Shown one piece after another: positions 17,329 to 25,252 of a stretch of DNA of 64,000 nt. The position numbers and the translations under genes are program-made. Position 1 is the first letter of the stretch; the number at the start of each line of letters is the position of its first letter. The stretch comes from Candidatus Egerieimonas intestinavium (GTDB lineage: Bacteria; Bacillota; Clostridia; Lachnospirales; Lachnospiraceae): assembly GCA_018711815.1 (NCBI GenBank), contig DVHU01000031.1, positions 1 through 64,000 on the forward strand, written 5' to 3'. The notes under the pieces are model-generated. The model had not been told where the DNA came from and did not search any database. It saw only the letters and a program-made list of their open reading frames with translations.

Positions 17329-17997
17329 ATGGGAGACAGGAATTTCCGGAGGATAGAGCTTTACCGGGGGCGCTGCCCCGGACAGAAGAGAAAAAGGCGC
17401 GCCCGGGGAGGGATTCTCCTGGCGGCGGCGTTGATTCTGGGAGCGGTTCTTCTTAGGGTGCCCGCCTGCGGGGAGAGTCTTCAGGAAATACAGCAGGGTA
17501 TTGCCGGGGAGGTGCTCCGGTTCCACGTGCTGGCCAACAGCGACGGCCAGGAGGATCAGCAGCTGAAGCTGCAGGTAAAGGATGTGCTGGTGGAGAAGCT
17601 GTCCGGCCTGCTGACAGACTGCGCCACTGTAGAAGAAAGCGTGGCCCTGGTGGAGGATAATCTGGAGCAGATAAGGCAGTGGGCGGAGGCGGAAATCCGC
17701 CAAAGGGGATACGATTATCCGGTTCAGGCGCGGGTCTGCGACGCCTGGTTTCCGGAGAAGTCCTACGGGGACTGTACTTTCCCGGAGGGAACCTACCGGG
17801 CTCTGCAGGTGAGGATCGGGGAGGCCCGGGGGAAGAACTGGTGGTGCCTGCTCTTTCCGGGACTCTGCTTTGCGGGCACCCTGGAGGGCCAGGTGCCCGA
17901 GGAGAGCAAGGATAAACTACGGGAGGTGCTGACTCCCCAGGAATACCGGGCGGTGACCGGCCATGACAGGCTCAGCTTTGGCTTCCGGTGGTTTTAG
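17329..17997 (+). CDS. spoIIR: Stage II sporulation protein R
   Basis: Secreted forespore signal that triggers processing of pro-SigE in the mother cell via SpoIIGA. 222 aa, with an N-terminal hydrophobic segment (about residues 26-45) and the family hallmark RFHVLANSDGQEDQQLKLQVKD, then ARVCDAWFPEKSYGDCTFPEGTYRALQV and GKNWWCLLFPGLC. GGAGGG precedes the ATG. It is downstream of the ger operon, a sporulation neighbourhood. Confidence 0.95.
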   Translation: MGDRNFRRIELYRGRCPGQKRKRRARGGILLAAALILGAVLLRVPACGESLQEIQQGIAGEVLRFHVLANSDGQEDQQLKLQVKDVLVEKLSGLLTDCATVEESVALVEDNLEQIRQWAEAEIRQRGYDYPVQARVCDAWFPEKSYGDCTFPEGTYRALQVRIGEARGKNWWCLLFPGLCFAGTLEGQVPEESKDKLREVLTPQEYRAVTGHDRLSFGFRWF

Positions 17998-18028
17998 GCA
18001 GGGAGATTTGGAGCCCAAAAGGTTTTTC

Positions 18029-18057
18029 TTGAATTCTACAGGCGGACAGGTTAGAAT
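18029..18057 (+). promoter_or_regulatory. SigA-type promoter of murI
   Basis: TTGAAT (18029-18034), 17-base spacer, TAGAAT (18052-18057), giving a leader of about 100 bases that contains a long hairpin. Confidence 0.6.
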
Positions 18058-18072
18058 AAACCTGTATAAGAG

Positions 18073-18132
18073 GGCTGCTGCAGGCTGTGCACAAATGGCT
18101 GACTATACCAGTGATCACAGACTGCAGCAGCC
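18073..18132 (+). other. Long hairpin in the murI leader
   Basis: GGCTGCTGCAG (18073-18083) pairs with CTGCAGCAGCC (18122-18132), extended after one mismatch by CTGTG with CACAG. No T-run follows, so it is not a plain terminator; it lies between the promoter and the ribosome site. Confidence 0.6.
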
Positions 18133-18163
18133 TCGGATAGCTGAGAGAAATGGAGAAATAGCC

Positions 18164-18985
18164 ATGAAGATAGACAAACAGGCCCCCATCGGCGTCTTTG
18201 ACTCCGGTGTGGGAGGATTGACTGTGGCCCGGGAGATCATGCGCAACCTGCCCAACGAGAAAATCGTGTACTTTGGCGACACTGCCCGGGTGCCCTACGG
18301 CACCAAGTCCAAGGCGACGGTGCTGCGGTACTCCCGGCAGATTGTCCGCTTCCTGCGTACCCAGGAAGTGAAGGCTATCGTGGTGGCCTGCAATACTGCC
18401 ACGGCTCTGGCCCTGGATGACATTGAGAAGGAGCTGGATATCCCCATCGTGGGAGTGGTTCGTCCCGGAGCCCGGGTGGCTGTGGAGACCACAAGAAATA
18501 AGCGCATCGGCGTCATCGGCACCGAGGCCACCATCAACAGCCATATTTACCGCACCTACATACAGAACATGGATCCGGAGGTTTCCGTATTTGGGAAGCC
18601 CTGCCCTCTCTTCGTCTCCCTGGTGGAGGAGGGCTGGATCAAGGATCCTATCACTGAGGCGGTGGCCAGAAGGTATCTGGCGGAGCTCCAAGAGAAGGAC
18701 ATCGACACCCTGATCCTGGGCTGTACCCACTATCCGCTGCTGCGCAGCATGGTGGGGCGGATCATGGGGGAAGGGGTAACCCTGGTAAATCCGGCCTACG
18801 AGACGGCCCAGGCCCTGAAGCGGCTGCTCAGGGAGCAGGGGCTCACCAGCGACGGAACCGAGGACGAGGAATTTCCGTACCGGTTCTTCGTCAGCGATGC
18901 GGCGGAGAAGTTTTCCCGGTTTGCCACCTCGATTCTGCCTTACAACGTGGAGCGGACGCAGCAGATCGACATAGAAAAGTATTAG
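18164..18985 (+). CDS. murI: Glutamate racemase
   Basis: Converts L-glutamate to D-glutamate for peptidoglycan. 273 aa with the two catalytic cysteine regions VVACNTATA and LILGCTHYPLL, and the opening GVFDSGVGGLTVAREI. ATG 18164 is chosen because TGGAGA sits 8 bases upstream and the longer frame (17963) would overlap spoIIR and the leader hairpin. It is followed 11 bases later by the DUF1934 gene. Confidence 0.95.
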   Translation: MKIDKQAPIGVFDSGVGGLTVAREIMRNLPNEKIVYFGDTARVPYGTKSKATVLRYSRQIVRFLRTQEVKAIVVACNTATALALDDIEKELDIPIVGVVRPGARVAVETTRNKRIGVIGTEATINSHIYRTYIQNMDPEVSVFGKPCPLFVSLVEEGWIKDPITEAVARRYLAELQEKDIDTLILGCTHYPLLRSMVGRIMGEGVTLVNPAYETAQALKRLLREQGLTSDGTEDEEFPYRFFVSDAAEKFSRFATSILPYNVERTQQIDIEKY

Positions 18986-18996
18986 AGAGGGGAATT

Positions 18997-19470
18997 ATGA
19001 CAAAGGATGTGGTTGTGCGGGTCCGGGGGATTCAGTTTCTGGTGACCCAGGATCAGCATGCGGAGGAAGCGGAGCCCGTGGAGGTATTCAGCATGGGAGA
19101 ATACTATTTTCGCAACGGGACCCACTATATTAAGTACGACGAGATGATGGAGGGATTTGCCGAGAACACCCAGAACCTCATCAAGATCAAAAATCACAGC
19201 GTGGAGCTGCGCAAGCGGGGGCTCACCAACGTGCACATGGTTTTTGAGGAGCAGAAGAAAAATATTTCCTACTACCAGACGCCCTTTGGCACCATGGAGA
19301 TGGGGATTGCGGCCACCCGGGTAGACCTGGAGCAGGGGGAGGACGAGATGAACGTCCACATTGAGTACGCCCTGGAGGTCAACGAGAGCCATGTGGCCGA
19401 CTGCGATATCTCCATCGGGGTGGTCTCCAGAGGGAAGAAGGATTTCCTGAATACGGAAGCTCAGCAGTGA
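18997..19470 (+). CDS. DUF1934 protein (YwiB-like)
   Basis: 157-aa small cytoplasmic protein of the DUF1934 family, predicted beta-barrel (lipocalin-like) fold. Characteristic stretches are VVVRVRGIQF, YIKYDEMMEG, ISYYQTPFGTMEMGI and HIEYALEVN. Function unknown. GAGAGGGG precedes the ATG. It is co-transcribed with murI and ends at a good terminator. Confidence 0.85.
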   Translation: MTKDVVVRVRGIQFLVTQDQHAEEAEPVEVFSMGEYYFRNGTHYIKYDEMMEGFAENTQNLIKIKNHSVELRKRGLTNVHMVFEEQKKNISYYQTPFGTMEMGIAATRVDLEQGEDEMNVHIEYALEVNESHVADCDISIGVVSRGKKDFLNTEAQQ

Positions 19471-19474
19471 GCCT

Positions 19475-19536
19475 TATACCGGCCGGCGGGAGAGCGGGCA
19501 GTTCGCCCTCCTTTATGGCCGGTATATTTGCTTTTT
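19475..19536 (+). terminator. Terminator after the DUF1934 gene
   Basis: TATACCGGCC (19475-19484) with GGCCGGTATA (19517-19526), then TTTGCTTTTT. Confidence 0.85.
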
Positions 19537-19566
19537 CCCCGGAGATTTGGTAAAATACAAAATAAT

Positions 19567-19609
19567 GGGGCTGTGGAAATATTTAGCTAACGGGACAGCC
19601 CCTTTAAAT
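19567..19609 (+). other. Stem-loop in the prfB leader
   Basis: GGGGCTGT (19567-19574) pairs with ACAGCCCC (19595-19602), followed by TTTAAATTT. It sits between the previous terminator and the prfB start and shares the GGGCTG core of other hairpins here. Confidence 0.5.
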
Positions 19610-19629
19610 TTCAGAAAGAAGGTGAAGCT

Positions 19630-20749
19630 GTGGTTGAGTTAGACCAGTTTAAATTTATTTTAAACAACTACGCGGGGCCATTGGTGGAAGTGAGGGATTC
19701 ACTTTGACCTGGCTAACAAAGAAAAACGAATCCAGGAATTAGAGAGAGAGATGGAAGCCCCCGGCTTCTGGGATGATCCGGAGCGGGCTCAGGAGATGAC
19801 GAAGCAGCTGAAAAGTCTCAAGGACGATATGGAGACCTACGAGAAGCTGATTTCTCAGAAGGAGGATATGGAGACCCTGATTGAGATGGGGTACGAGGAA
19901 AATGACGCCTCGGTGATCCCGGAGATCCAGGAGCTTTTGGACAGCTTTGAGAGAGACCTGGAGGCCATCCGCATCAAGACCCTGCTGTCCGGGGAGTACG
20001 ACAAGTGCAACGCCATCGTGAAGCTTAACGCCGGGGCCGGCGGAACCGAGGCCTGCGACTGGTGCGGAATGCTGTACCGGATGTACACCCGGTGGGCGGA
20101 GAATAAGGGCTACAGCCTGGAAATTCTCGACTATCTGGACGGGGAGGAGGCCGGCGTGAAATCCGTCACCTTCCAGGTGAACGGAGAAAATGCCTACGGC
20201 TATCTGAAATCCGAGAAGGGCGTGCACCGGCTGGTGCGGATTTCCCCCTTCAACGCCGCGGGCAAGCGGCAGACCTCCTTCGTGTCCTGCGACGTGATGC
20301 CGGATATTGAGGAAGATCTGGATGTGGAGATCAAGGATGAGGATCTGCGGATCGACACTTACCGTTCCAGCGGAGCCGGCGGCCAGCATATCAACAAGAC
20401 TTCGTCGGCCATCCGTATCACCCACCTGCCCACGGGTATTGTGGTTCAGTGCCAGAACGAGCGCTCCCAGTTCCAGAATAAGGATAAGGCCATGCAGATG
20501 CTCAAGGCCAAGCTGTATATGCTGAAGCAGCAGGAGAATGCGGAGAAGCTCTCCGGTATCCGGGGTGAGGTGACAGAGATCGGCTGGGGCAATCAGATAC
20601 GTTCTTATGTGATGCAGCCCTACACCATGGTGAAGGATCACCGGACAGAGTGTGAGACCGGAAATGTGGACAGCGTCATGGACGGCAACATTGATCTGTT
20701 TATGAATGCTTACCTGAAATGGATCGCCCTCAGGGACGAGGAGAAATAA
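19630..20749 (+). CDS. prfB: Peptide chain release factor 2, with programmed +1 frameshift
   Basis: RF2 recognises UGA and UAA and releases the finished peptide. Translation starts at GTG 19630 (AAGGTG upstream), runs 25 codons to CTT-TGA-C (19702-19708), and must slip +1 so that GAC (19706) continues the main frame to 20749, giving about 372 aa. The upstream SD-like AGGG is at 19693-19696. The stop-recognition tripeptide SPF (in LVRISPFNAAG) and the catalytic GGQ (SGAGGQHINK) are both present. This is the classical RF2 autoregulation: low RF2 favours slippage at its own UGA. Confidence 0.95.
19693..19708 (+). promoter_or_regulatory. Programmed +1 frameshift site of prfB
   Basis: Slippery codon CTT followed by TGA and C. 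The internal SD-like AGGG is 5 bases before CTT, versus 3 bases in the classical Escherichia coli site. Confidence 0.92.
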
Positions 20750-20765
20750 GAAAAAGGAGGCGGCT

Positions 20766-22013
20766 ATGGGACTGATAAAAGCGGCATTGGACGCGGCGAG
20801 AGGCGGTTTGGGAGACCAGTGGCTGGAGGTGATCGAGCCCGCCCAGATGGGCGGCGCCACGGTGATGACCCGGGGCGTGCGCAAGTCGGGCAAGAAGGGA
20901 TCGGAGAACGTGGTATCCAACGGCTCCGTGATTCATGTGTATGACAACCAGTTTATGCTGCTGGTGGACGGCGGCCGGATCGTGGACTACACGGCCCAGC
21001 CCGGATACTATAACGTGCAGGATTCTGCTTCGCCCTCTATGTTTTCCGGGTCCTTCGGGGATGCGCTTAAGGAGACCTTCGAGCGGTTTGAGTTCGGCGG
21101 AGACACTCCCTTGAGCCAGCGGGTGTACTATATCAACACCCAGGAAATCAAAGGGATCAAATTCGGCACCAGAAATCCCATCAACTATTTTGACAATTTC
21201 TACAACGCGGAGCTCTTTCTGCGGGCCCATGGCACCTACTCCATCCGGATCACGGATCCCATCCGCTTTTATGTGGAGGCGGTTCCCAGAGACCGGGATC
21301 AGGTGGAGATCCAGGACATCAACGAGCAGTACCTGTCGGAGTTCCTGGAGGCTCTTCAGGCCTCCATCAACCAGATGTCCGCGGACGGACAGCGGATCTC
21401 CTACGTGCCCTCCAAGGGCCGGGAGCTGTCCCGGTACATGGCGGACGCCCTGGACGAGGAGTGGAAGCGTAACCGGGGCATGGAGATTCAGGCGGTGGGA
21501 ATCGCCAGCATTTCCTACGATGAGGAGTCCAAGAGGCTCATTGAGATGCGCAACCGGGGAGCCATGATGGGGGATCCCCTGGTGCGGGAGGGCTATGTGC
21601 AGAGCACCATTGCCGACAGCATGAGCAAGGCCGCGGGAAACAGCGGCGGAGCCGTGGCGGGCTTTATGGGCATGGGCATGGGAATGCAGGCGGCCGGAGG
21701 CTTTATGAACAGCGCCTCCGCGGCCAACATGCAGCAGATGGCCCAGATGCAGCAGACCCAGCAGCCCTTCGGGGGAGCGCCCCAGGGAGCAGTTCAGGGT
21801 CAGCCCGGGGGAGCGCCCCAGGGAGCGGCTCAGGGTCAGCCCGGAGGAGCGCCCCAGGGACAGAGCTGGGTTTGCAGCTGCGGCGCAGCCAACACGGGAA
21901 AGTTCTGCGGAAACTGCGGTAAGCCCCGCCCCCAGGCCGGGAGCTGGACCTGCAGCTGCGGAACCGTCAACAGCGGAAAATTCTGTCAGGAGTGCGGCAA
22001 GCCCCGTCCTTAG
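20766..22013 (+). CDS. SPFH-domain protein with two C-terminal zinc ribbons (YdjI-like)
   Basis: 415-aa protein. An N-terminal SPFH-like region (about residues 20-275) contains GTYSIRITDPIRFYVE and ALDEEWKRNRGMEIQAVGIASISYD. A glycine/methionine-rich linker (about 295-330) and a 12-residue repeat GGAPQGAVQGQP (about 335-360) follow, then two CXCG...CXXCG zinc ribbons at the end. It resembles B. subtilis YdjI, which is recruited to the membrane with PspA-type stress systems. It heads a three-gene unit with a zinc-ribbon membrane protein and a TPM protein. AAGGAGG precedes the ATG. Confidence 0.85.
   Translation: MGLIKAALDAARGGLGDQWLEVIEPAQMGGATVMTRGVRKSGKKGSENVVSNGSVIHVYDNQFMLLVDGGRIVDYTAQPGYYNVQDSASPSMFSGSFGDALKETFERFEFGGDTPLSQRVYYINTQEIKGIKFGTRNPINYFDNFYNAELFLRAHGTYSIRITDPIRFYVEAVPRDRDQVEIQDINEQYLSEFLEALQASINQMSADGQRISYVPSKGRELSRYMADALDEEWKRNRGMEIQAVGIASISYDEESKRLIEMRNRGAMMGDPLVREGYVQSTIADSMSKAAGNSGGAVAGFMGMGMGMQAAGGFMNSASAANMQQMAQMQQTQQPFGGAPQGAVQGQPGGAPQGAAQGQPGGAPQGQSWVCSCGAANTGKFCGNCGKPRPQAGSWTCSCGTVNSGKFCQECGKPRP
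21771..21866 (+). repeat. 36-bp in-frame tandem repeat in the SPFH gene
   Basis: Two full units (21771-21806, 21807-21842) and a partial third encode GGAPQG(A)xQGQP. Being coding and in frame, they form a flexible linker before the zinc ribbons. Confidence 0.8.
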
Positions 22014-22026
22014 ATTGGAGTGAGCA

Positions 22027-23064
22027 ATGTCGGTTATTACGTATAAATGTCCCAACTGCGGAGGAGAGCTGAAGTTCGACCCGGAGAGCCAGAGCTATCA
22101 CTGTGAATACTGTCTGTCGGATTTTTCCCAGGATGCGGTGGAGCAGTTGGAGCCGGACCGGGGACAGGAACAGCAGGGTCAGGAGCAGCCCGGGGCGGCG
22201 GTGGTCTATTCCTGCCCCAGCTGCGGGGCCCAGATTGTGACCGAGGAGACCACCGCGGCCACCTTCTGCTATTACTGCCACAACCCGGTGGTGCTCTCCG
22301 GCCGTCTGGAGGGAGAGTACCTGCCGGACGCCATCATCCCCTTCAAGGTGGGGCGGGAGCAGGCCCTGGAGGCCTTTGAGAAATTTGTAAAAGGCAGGCG
22401 TTTTGTGCCCAGAAGCTTCTATCGGAAGGACCAGGTGGAGAAGCTCACGGGAGTCTATTTCCCCTTCTGGAGCTGCGGCTGCAGCCTCCGGGGGAGTATG
22501 GAGGCGGCGGCCACCAATGTGCGTATCTGGAGAGTGGGGGACATTGAGTACACAGAGACTAAGAAATACCAGATATCCAGAGCCGGGGAGCTGAATTTCC
22601 CGGATATGACCAAAAACGCCCTGCATAAGGCCAACCGGATGCTGGTGGAGGCGGTGCAGCCCTTTGACCTGGAGAAAGTGCAGCCCTTTTCCATGGCCTA
22701 CCTCTCCGGATTCCAGGCGGAGAAGCGGGATATGGAGAGGGAAAGCTTCCGGGAAGAATTTCGGGAGGACTGCCGGCGCTACACCCGGGAGCTGCTGCTG
22801 GAGACGGTCAGCGGATACGCCTCCGTGACTCCCCAGAACACCGAGGTGGATATTCTGGAGGAGGACTGGCGCTATCTGCTGCTGCCGGTCTGGGTGCTGA
22901 CCTACCGGGGAAAGGACAACCGCCTGTATTATTACGCCATGAACGGCCAGAGCGGAAAAACAGCCGGAGATCTTCCCACGGATATGCCCAAGGCGGCAGC
23001 CTTCTCCGGAGTGTTGGCTCTGGTGGTGCTGATCCTCTTTTTGATCGGAGGGTACCTCATATGA
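22027..23064 (+). CDS. Double zinc-ribbon membrane protein (YdjG-like)
   Basis: 345 aa. Two N-terminal zinc ribbons (CPNCGG...CEYC and CPSCGA...CYYC, residues 8-90), a long middle domain with VYFPFWSCGC and LLPVWVLTYRGKDNRLYYYAMNGQSGK, and a C-terminal membrane helix (about 325-345). The arrangement fits proteins that tether SPFH partners to the membrane. It overlaps the downstream TPM gene by ATGA. Confidence 0.8.
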   Translation: MSVITYKCPNCGGELKFDPESQSYHCEYCLSDFSQDAVEQLEPDRGQEQQGQEQPGAAVVYSCPSCGAQIVTEETTAATFCYYCHNPVVLSGRLEGEYLPDAIIPFKVGREQALEAFEKFVKGRRFVPRSFYRKDQVEKLTGVYFPFWSCGCSLRGSMEAAATNVRIWRVGDIEYTETKKYQISRAGELNFPDMTKNALHKANRMLVEAVQPFDLEKVQPFSMAYLSGFQAEKRDMERESFREEFREDCRRYTRELLLETVSGYASVTPQNTEVDILEEDWRYLLLPVWVLTYRGKDNRLYYYAMNGQSGKTAGDLPTDMPKAAAFSGVLALVVLILFLIGGYLI

Positions 23065-23891
23065 GAAAGAAAAAGACAGCGGGATTTCTGATGGGGCTTC
23101 TGACCCTGGCGCTCACAGCTGTGGCTGCCTGGGCTGCCAGCGGCGATCTCTATGACCAGGCGGATCTCTTTAACAGCCTGGAGGAGGAGGGGCTGCAGGA
23201 AGAGGTACAGCAGCTCTCTGATAAATGGCAGCGGGATTTCGTGCTGGTGACCACAGGGGACGCCCAGGGAAAAACCAGCCAGGAGTACGCGGATGATTTT
23301 TTCGACGATCACGGCTATGGCACCACCGGCAAAAACAGCGGGGTTCTGCTGCTGGTGGATATGGACAACCGGGAGATCGCCTACTCTGCCTACGGGGATA
23401 TGATGCTGTATCTGACGGACCAGCGGGGAGAACAGCTGCTGGACGCCGGCTACGAGGGAGCGTCCCGGGGAGATTATTATACCTGCTTTCGGAGTATGCT
23501 CTCCAGCGTCAACAGCTATCTGACCAGCGGAGTTCCCGACGACCAGTACACCTACGACGCGGAGACCGGGAAATTGGTGCGGCAGAGGAGGATTACCTGG
23601 GTGGAGGCCCTGATCGCGGTGGCGGCGGCTGCGGCGGTGAGTTCCTGCAGTATGCTGGTGATCCGCCGGCAGCACAGGCTGAAGGATAATCTGTATCAAT
23701 ACCCCTTCCGGGTGCTGGGTCATGTGGCGCTGTCCCGGCGGGAGGATCAGTTCAGAAATCAGTTCGTGACCACCAGAAGGATTCCCTGCAAGAGAGGACC
23801 CGGTCCCGGAGGAGGGCCAGGCGGCGGACGAACCACTGTACATACCTCATCCAGCGGCCGGGTACATTCCGGCGGAAGCAGAAAATTTTAG
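23061..23891 (+). CDS. TPM-domain membrane protein (YdjH-like)
   Basis: 276 aa. Signal peptide (1-26), extracytoplasmic TPM domain (about 28-165) with DLYDQADLFNS, FVLVTTGDAQGK, DFFDDHGYGT and NSGVLLLVDMDNREIAYSAYG, one membrane helix (about 183-200), then a cytoplasmic tail ending in a glycine/serine-rich stretch RTTVHTSSSGRVHSGGSRKF. Last gene of the SPFH/zinc-ribbon/TPM unit; no pspA neighbour is visible. Confidence 0.85.
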   Translation: MRKKKTAGFLMGLLTLALTAVAAWAASGDLYDQADLFNSLEEEGLQEEVQQLSDKWQRDFVLVTTGDAQGKTSQEYADDFFDDHGYGTTGKNSGVLLLVDMDNREIAYSAYGDMMLYLTDQRGEQLLDAGYEGASRGDYYTCFRSMLSSVNSYLTSGVPDDQYTYDAETGKLVRQRRITWVEALIAVAAAAAVSSCSMLVIRRQHRLKDNLYQYPFRVLGHVALSRREDQFRNQFVTTRRIPCKRGPGPGGGPGGGRTTVHTSSSGRVHSGGSRKF

Positions 23892-23907
23892 CGTACAAAT
23901 AGAGAGA

Positions 23908-23951
23908 CCTTGGGGTCGGCGGCGACATTGCTGCCGGCCCCAAGGCTTTTT
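23908..23951 (+). terminator. Terminator after the TPM gene
   Basis: A 16-bp stem, CCTTGGGGTCGGCGGC with GCTGCCGGCCCCAAGG (23908-23923 / 23930-23945), then CTTTTT. Confidence 0.9.
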
Positions 23952-24087
23952 CTCACCCAGAAAGGTTTTCCTGACTGGCCTATGGAAGAAAAAGCACAAG
24001 GTATAGGATCCCGCATTTTGTACTATACTGTAAATTACGGAACAAATTCCTGGAAGCACAGGGAAAGGTGAAAGGAGAAATGCAGAC

Positions 24088-24945
24088 ATGGAAAATAAGA
24101 CAGCAATCGCAATGACACAGCTTGTAGGTTTCAAGGAGTATCTGCTGGAAAGGGAGAACGCCCCGGCTACCCTGGAAAAGTATCTGCGGGATGTGCGGAA
24201 GTTTTTTGCCTTTGCCGGGGAGGGAAGCGAGATAACAAAAGAAAAGCTTCTCATCTATAAGGAACGGCTCATGGAAGGCTACTCGGTCAGCAGTGTGAAT
24301 TCTATGCTGGTGGCCCTGAATCAATTCCTGGGTTATATGGGGCTGGGGCGCCTGCGGCTGAAGCGGGTGCGGGTGCAGCGGATAGATTTGGAGCACGCCC
24401 AGAAAGCCCTGGGTAAGGAGGAATTTCGCCGGTTGGTGCGGACAGCCCGGGACTGTGGTAAGGAGCAGCTGGCCATGATCATGGAAACCATGTGCGCTAC
24501 GGGAATTCGGGTCAGCGAGCTGAAATATTTTCGGGTGGAAAACCTGCGCAGCGGTATTGTCAAGGTGTGGAATAAAGGAAAGTACCGGATGGTAATTCTG
24601 CCGGCGCTGCTGAAAAATAAACTGCTTCTATATATAAGAAGAAACGGGATCAAGAGCGGTATGATTTTCTGCACCAGGTCCGGCCGGGAGAAGGACCGCT
24701 CCAATATCTGGCGGGAAATGAAGGCGGTGGCAAAGTGCGCAGGCATCGGCGGAAGAAAGGTATTTCCCCACAATCTGCGGCATCTCTTTGCCCGATCCTT
24801 TTACGCAAAAACCAAGAATCTGATTACTCTGGCGGATATACTGGGCCACAGCAGCCTGGAGGTTACCCGCATCTATGCCTCTGACGGTATTGAAAAATGG
24901 AGGAGGGAAATAGAACAGATCGGTTTGCTGGAAGGGACAACATAA
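24088..24945 (+). CDS. Tyrosine recombinase, candidate DNA invertase
   Basis: 285-aa phage-integrase/Xer-type recombinase. The N-terminal SAM-like core-binding domain (about 10-90) is followed by the catalytic domain with all key residues visible: R141 (TGIRVSEL), H228-x-x-R231 (HNLRH), H254 (LGHSS) and the nucleophile Y263 (TRIYA). AAAGGAGAAA precedes the ATG. Its stop TAA lies in the outer arm of an inverted recombination site, and the matching site is 240 bases further on, just upstream of a giant surface-protein gene. The context suggests it flips the promoter between the sites. It could alternatively be a remnant of an integrated element, but no element genes are seen. Confidence 0.9.
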   Translation: MENKTAIAMTQLVGFKEYLLERENAPATLEKYLRDVRKFFAFAGEGSEITKEKLLIYKERLMEGYSVSSVNSMLVALNQFLGYMGLGRLRLKRVRVQRIDLEHAQKALGKEEFRRLVRTARDCGKEQLAMIMETMCATGIRVSELKYFRVENLRSGIVKVWNKGKYRMVILPALLKNKLLLYIRRNGIKSGMIFCTRSGREKDRSNIWREMKAVAKCAGIGGRKVFPHNLRHLFARSFYAKTKNLITLADILGHSSLEVTRIYASDGIEKWRREIEQIGLLEGTT

Positions 24946-24962
24946 CATTAATTATGTTGTAG
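24937..24962 (+). repeat. Left inverted recombination site (IRL)
   Basis: Arms ACAACATAA (24937-24945) and TTATGTTGT (24952-24960) are perfect complements around the 6-base spacer CATTAA (24946-24951), the layout of a tyrosine-recombinase core site. The 19 bases AACATTAATTATGTTGTAG (24944-24962) recur inverted at 25179-25197. Confidence 0.88.
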
Positions 24963-25003
24963 TTTACATATGATGTTAAGCAGAAATGAATCTAGTATTA
25001 ATT

Positions 25004-25032
25004 ATTTTAGTCCGTCTCCCAGGGCTTGTCAA
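25004..25032 (-). promoter_or_regulatory. Strong SigA-type promoter inside the invertible segment
   Basis: On the minus strand: TTGACA (25027-25032), 17-base spacer, TAAAAT (25004-25009), one mismatch to consensus. In this orientation it transcribes leftward, antisense to the end of the recombinase gene. Confidence 0.8.
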
Positions 25033-25115
25033 TAGCTATAACTTACATAAATCTAAGGAAATGGAAATATTTTCCACCTGTCAAAAATGCTAATTAGTCC
25101 TTGTCCAGAAAGGGT

Positions 25116-25140
25116 ACCTTCTGATAAGGTCTTTTTTCTT
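25116..25140 (+). terminator. Weak terminator inside the invertible segment
   Basis: ACCTT-CTGAT-AAGGT hairpin (5 bp), then CTTTTTTCTT. The stem is short; it may limit read-through from the recombinase gene in this orientation. Confidence 0.4.
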
Positions 25141-25178
25141 ATTTCTTTCCTATCAAAATCCCCTCACAACTTTTCCCC

Positions 25179-25204
25179 CTACAACATAATTAATGTTCTG
25201 TTAT
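25179..25204 (-). repeat. Right inverted recombination site (IRR)
   Basis: The arm CTACAACATAA (25179-25189) and spacer TTAATG (25190-25195) are the exact reverse complement of the left site's inner arm and spacer. The outer arm TTCTGTTAT (25196-25204) matches the ideal TTATGTTGT at 7 of 9 positions. Identical spacers in opposite orientation predict inversion, not excision. Confidence 0.88.
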
Positions 25205-25218
25205 GAAAATCCGGGGCC

Positions 25219-25252
25219 CCAGGTGGGCAGCCTCTGCGGAGGTCTACCCTGG
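25219..25252 (+). other. Possible leader hairpin before the giant surface-protein gene
   Basis: CCAGG pairs with CCTGG, with an inner stem around a TGCG loop and some wobble pairs; no T-run. It would be in the 5' leader when the promoter is ON. The rest of 25198-25352 shows no convincing promoter of its own. Confidence 0.3.

Larger units (their letters stand above)
24944..25197. other. Candidate invertible promoter segment (inverton), OFF orientation
   Basis: 254 bp bounded by perfect 19-bp inverted repeats. No gene lies inside. On the minus strand it carries a strong promoter (25004-25032) pointing back at the recombinase gene. On the plus strand it carries a small hairpin with T-run (25116-25140) that could block read-through toward the giant gene. 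Flipping about the spacer centres would place the -35 at about 25109-25114 and the -10 at about 25132-25137, reading into the giant gene with a leader of about 200 bases. Confidence 0.8.

Noticed and set aside
21771-21866. Regular repeats that might suggest a CRISPR array
   Set aside because: The repeats are adjacent without spacers and encode an in-frame Gly/Pro/Gln linker.
24088-24945. Recombinase as integrase of a prophage or integrative element
   Set aside because: No phage, relaxase or excision genes and no direct-repeat attachment sites are nearby; the two matching sites are inverted and close together, which fits inversion better.
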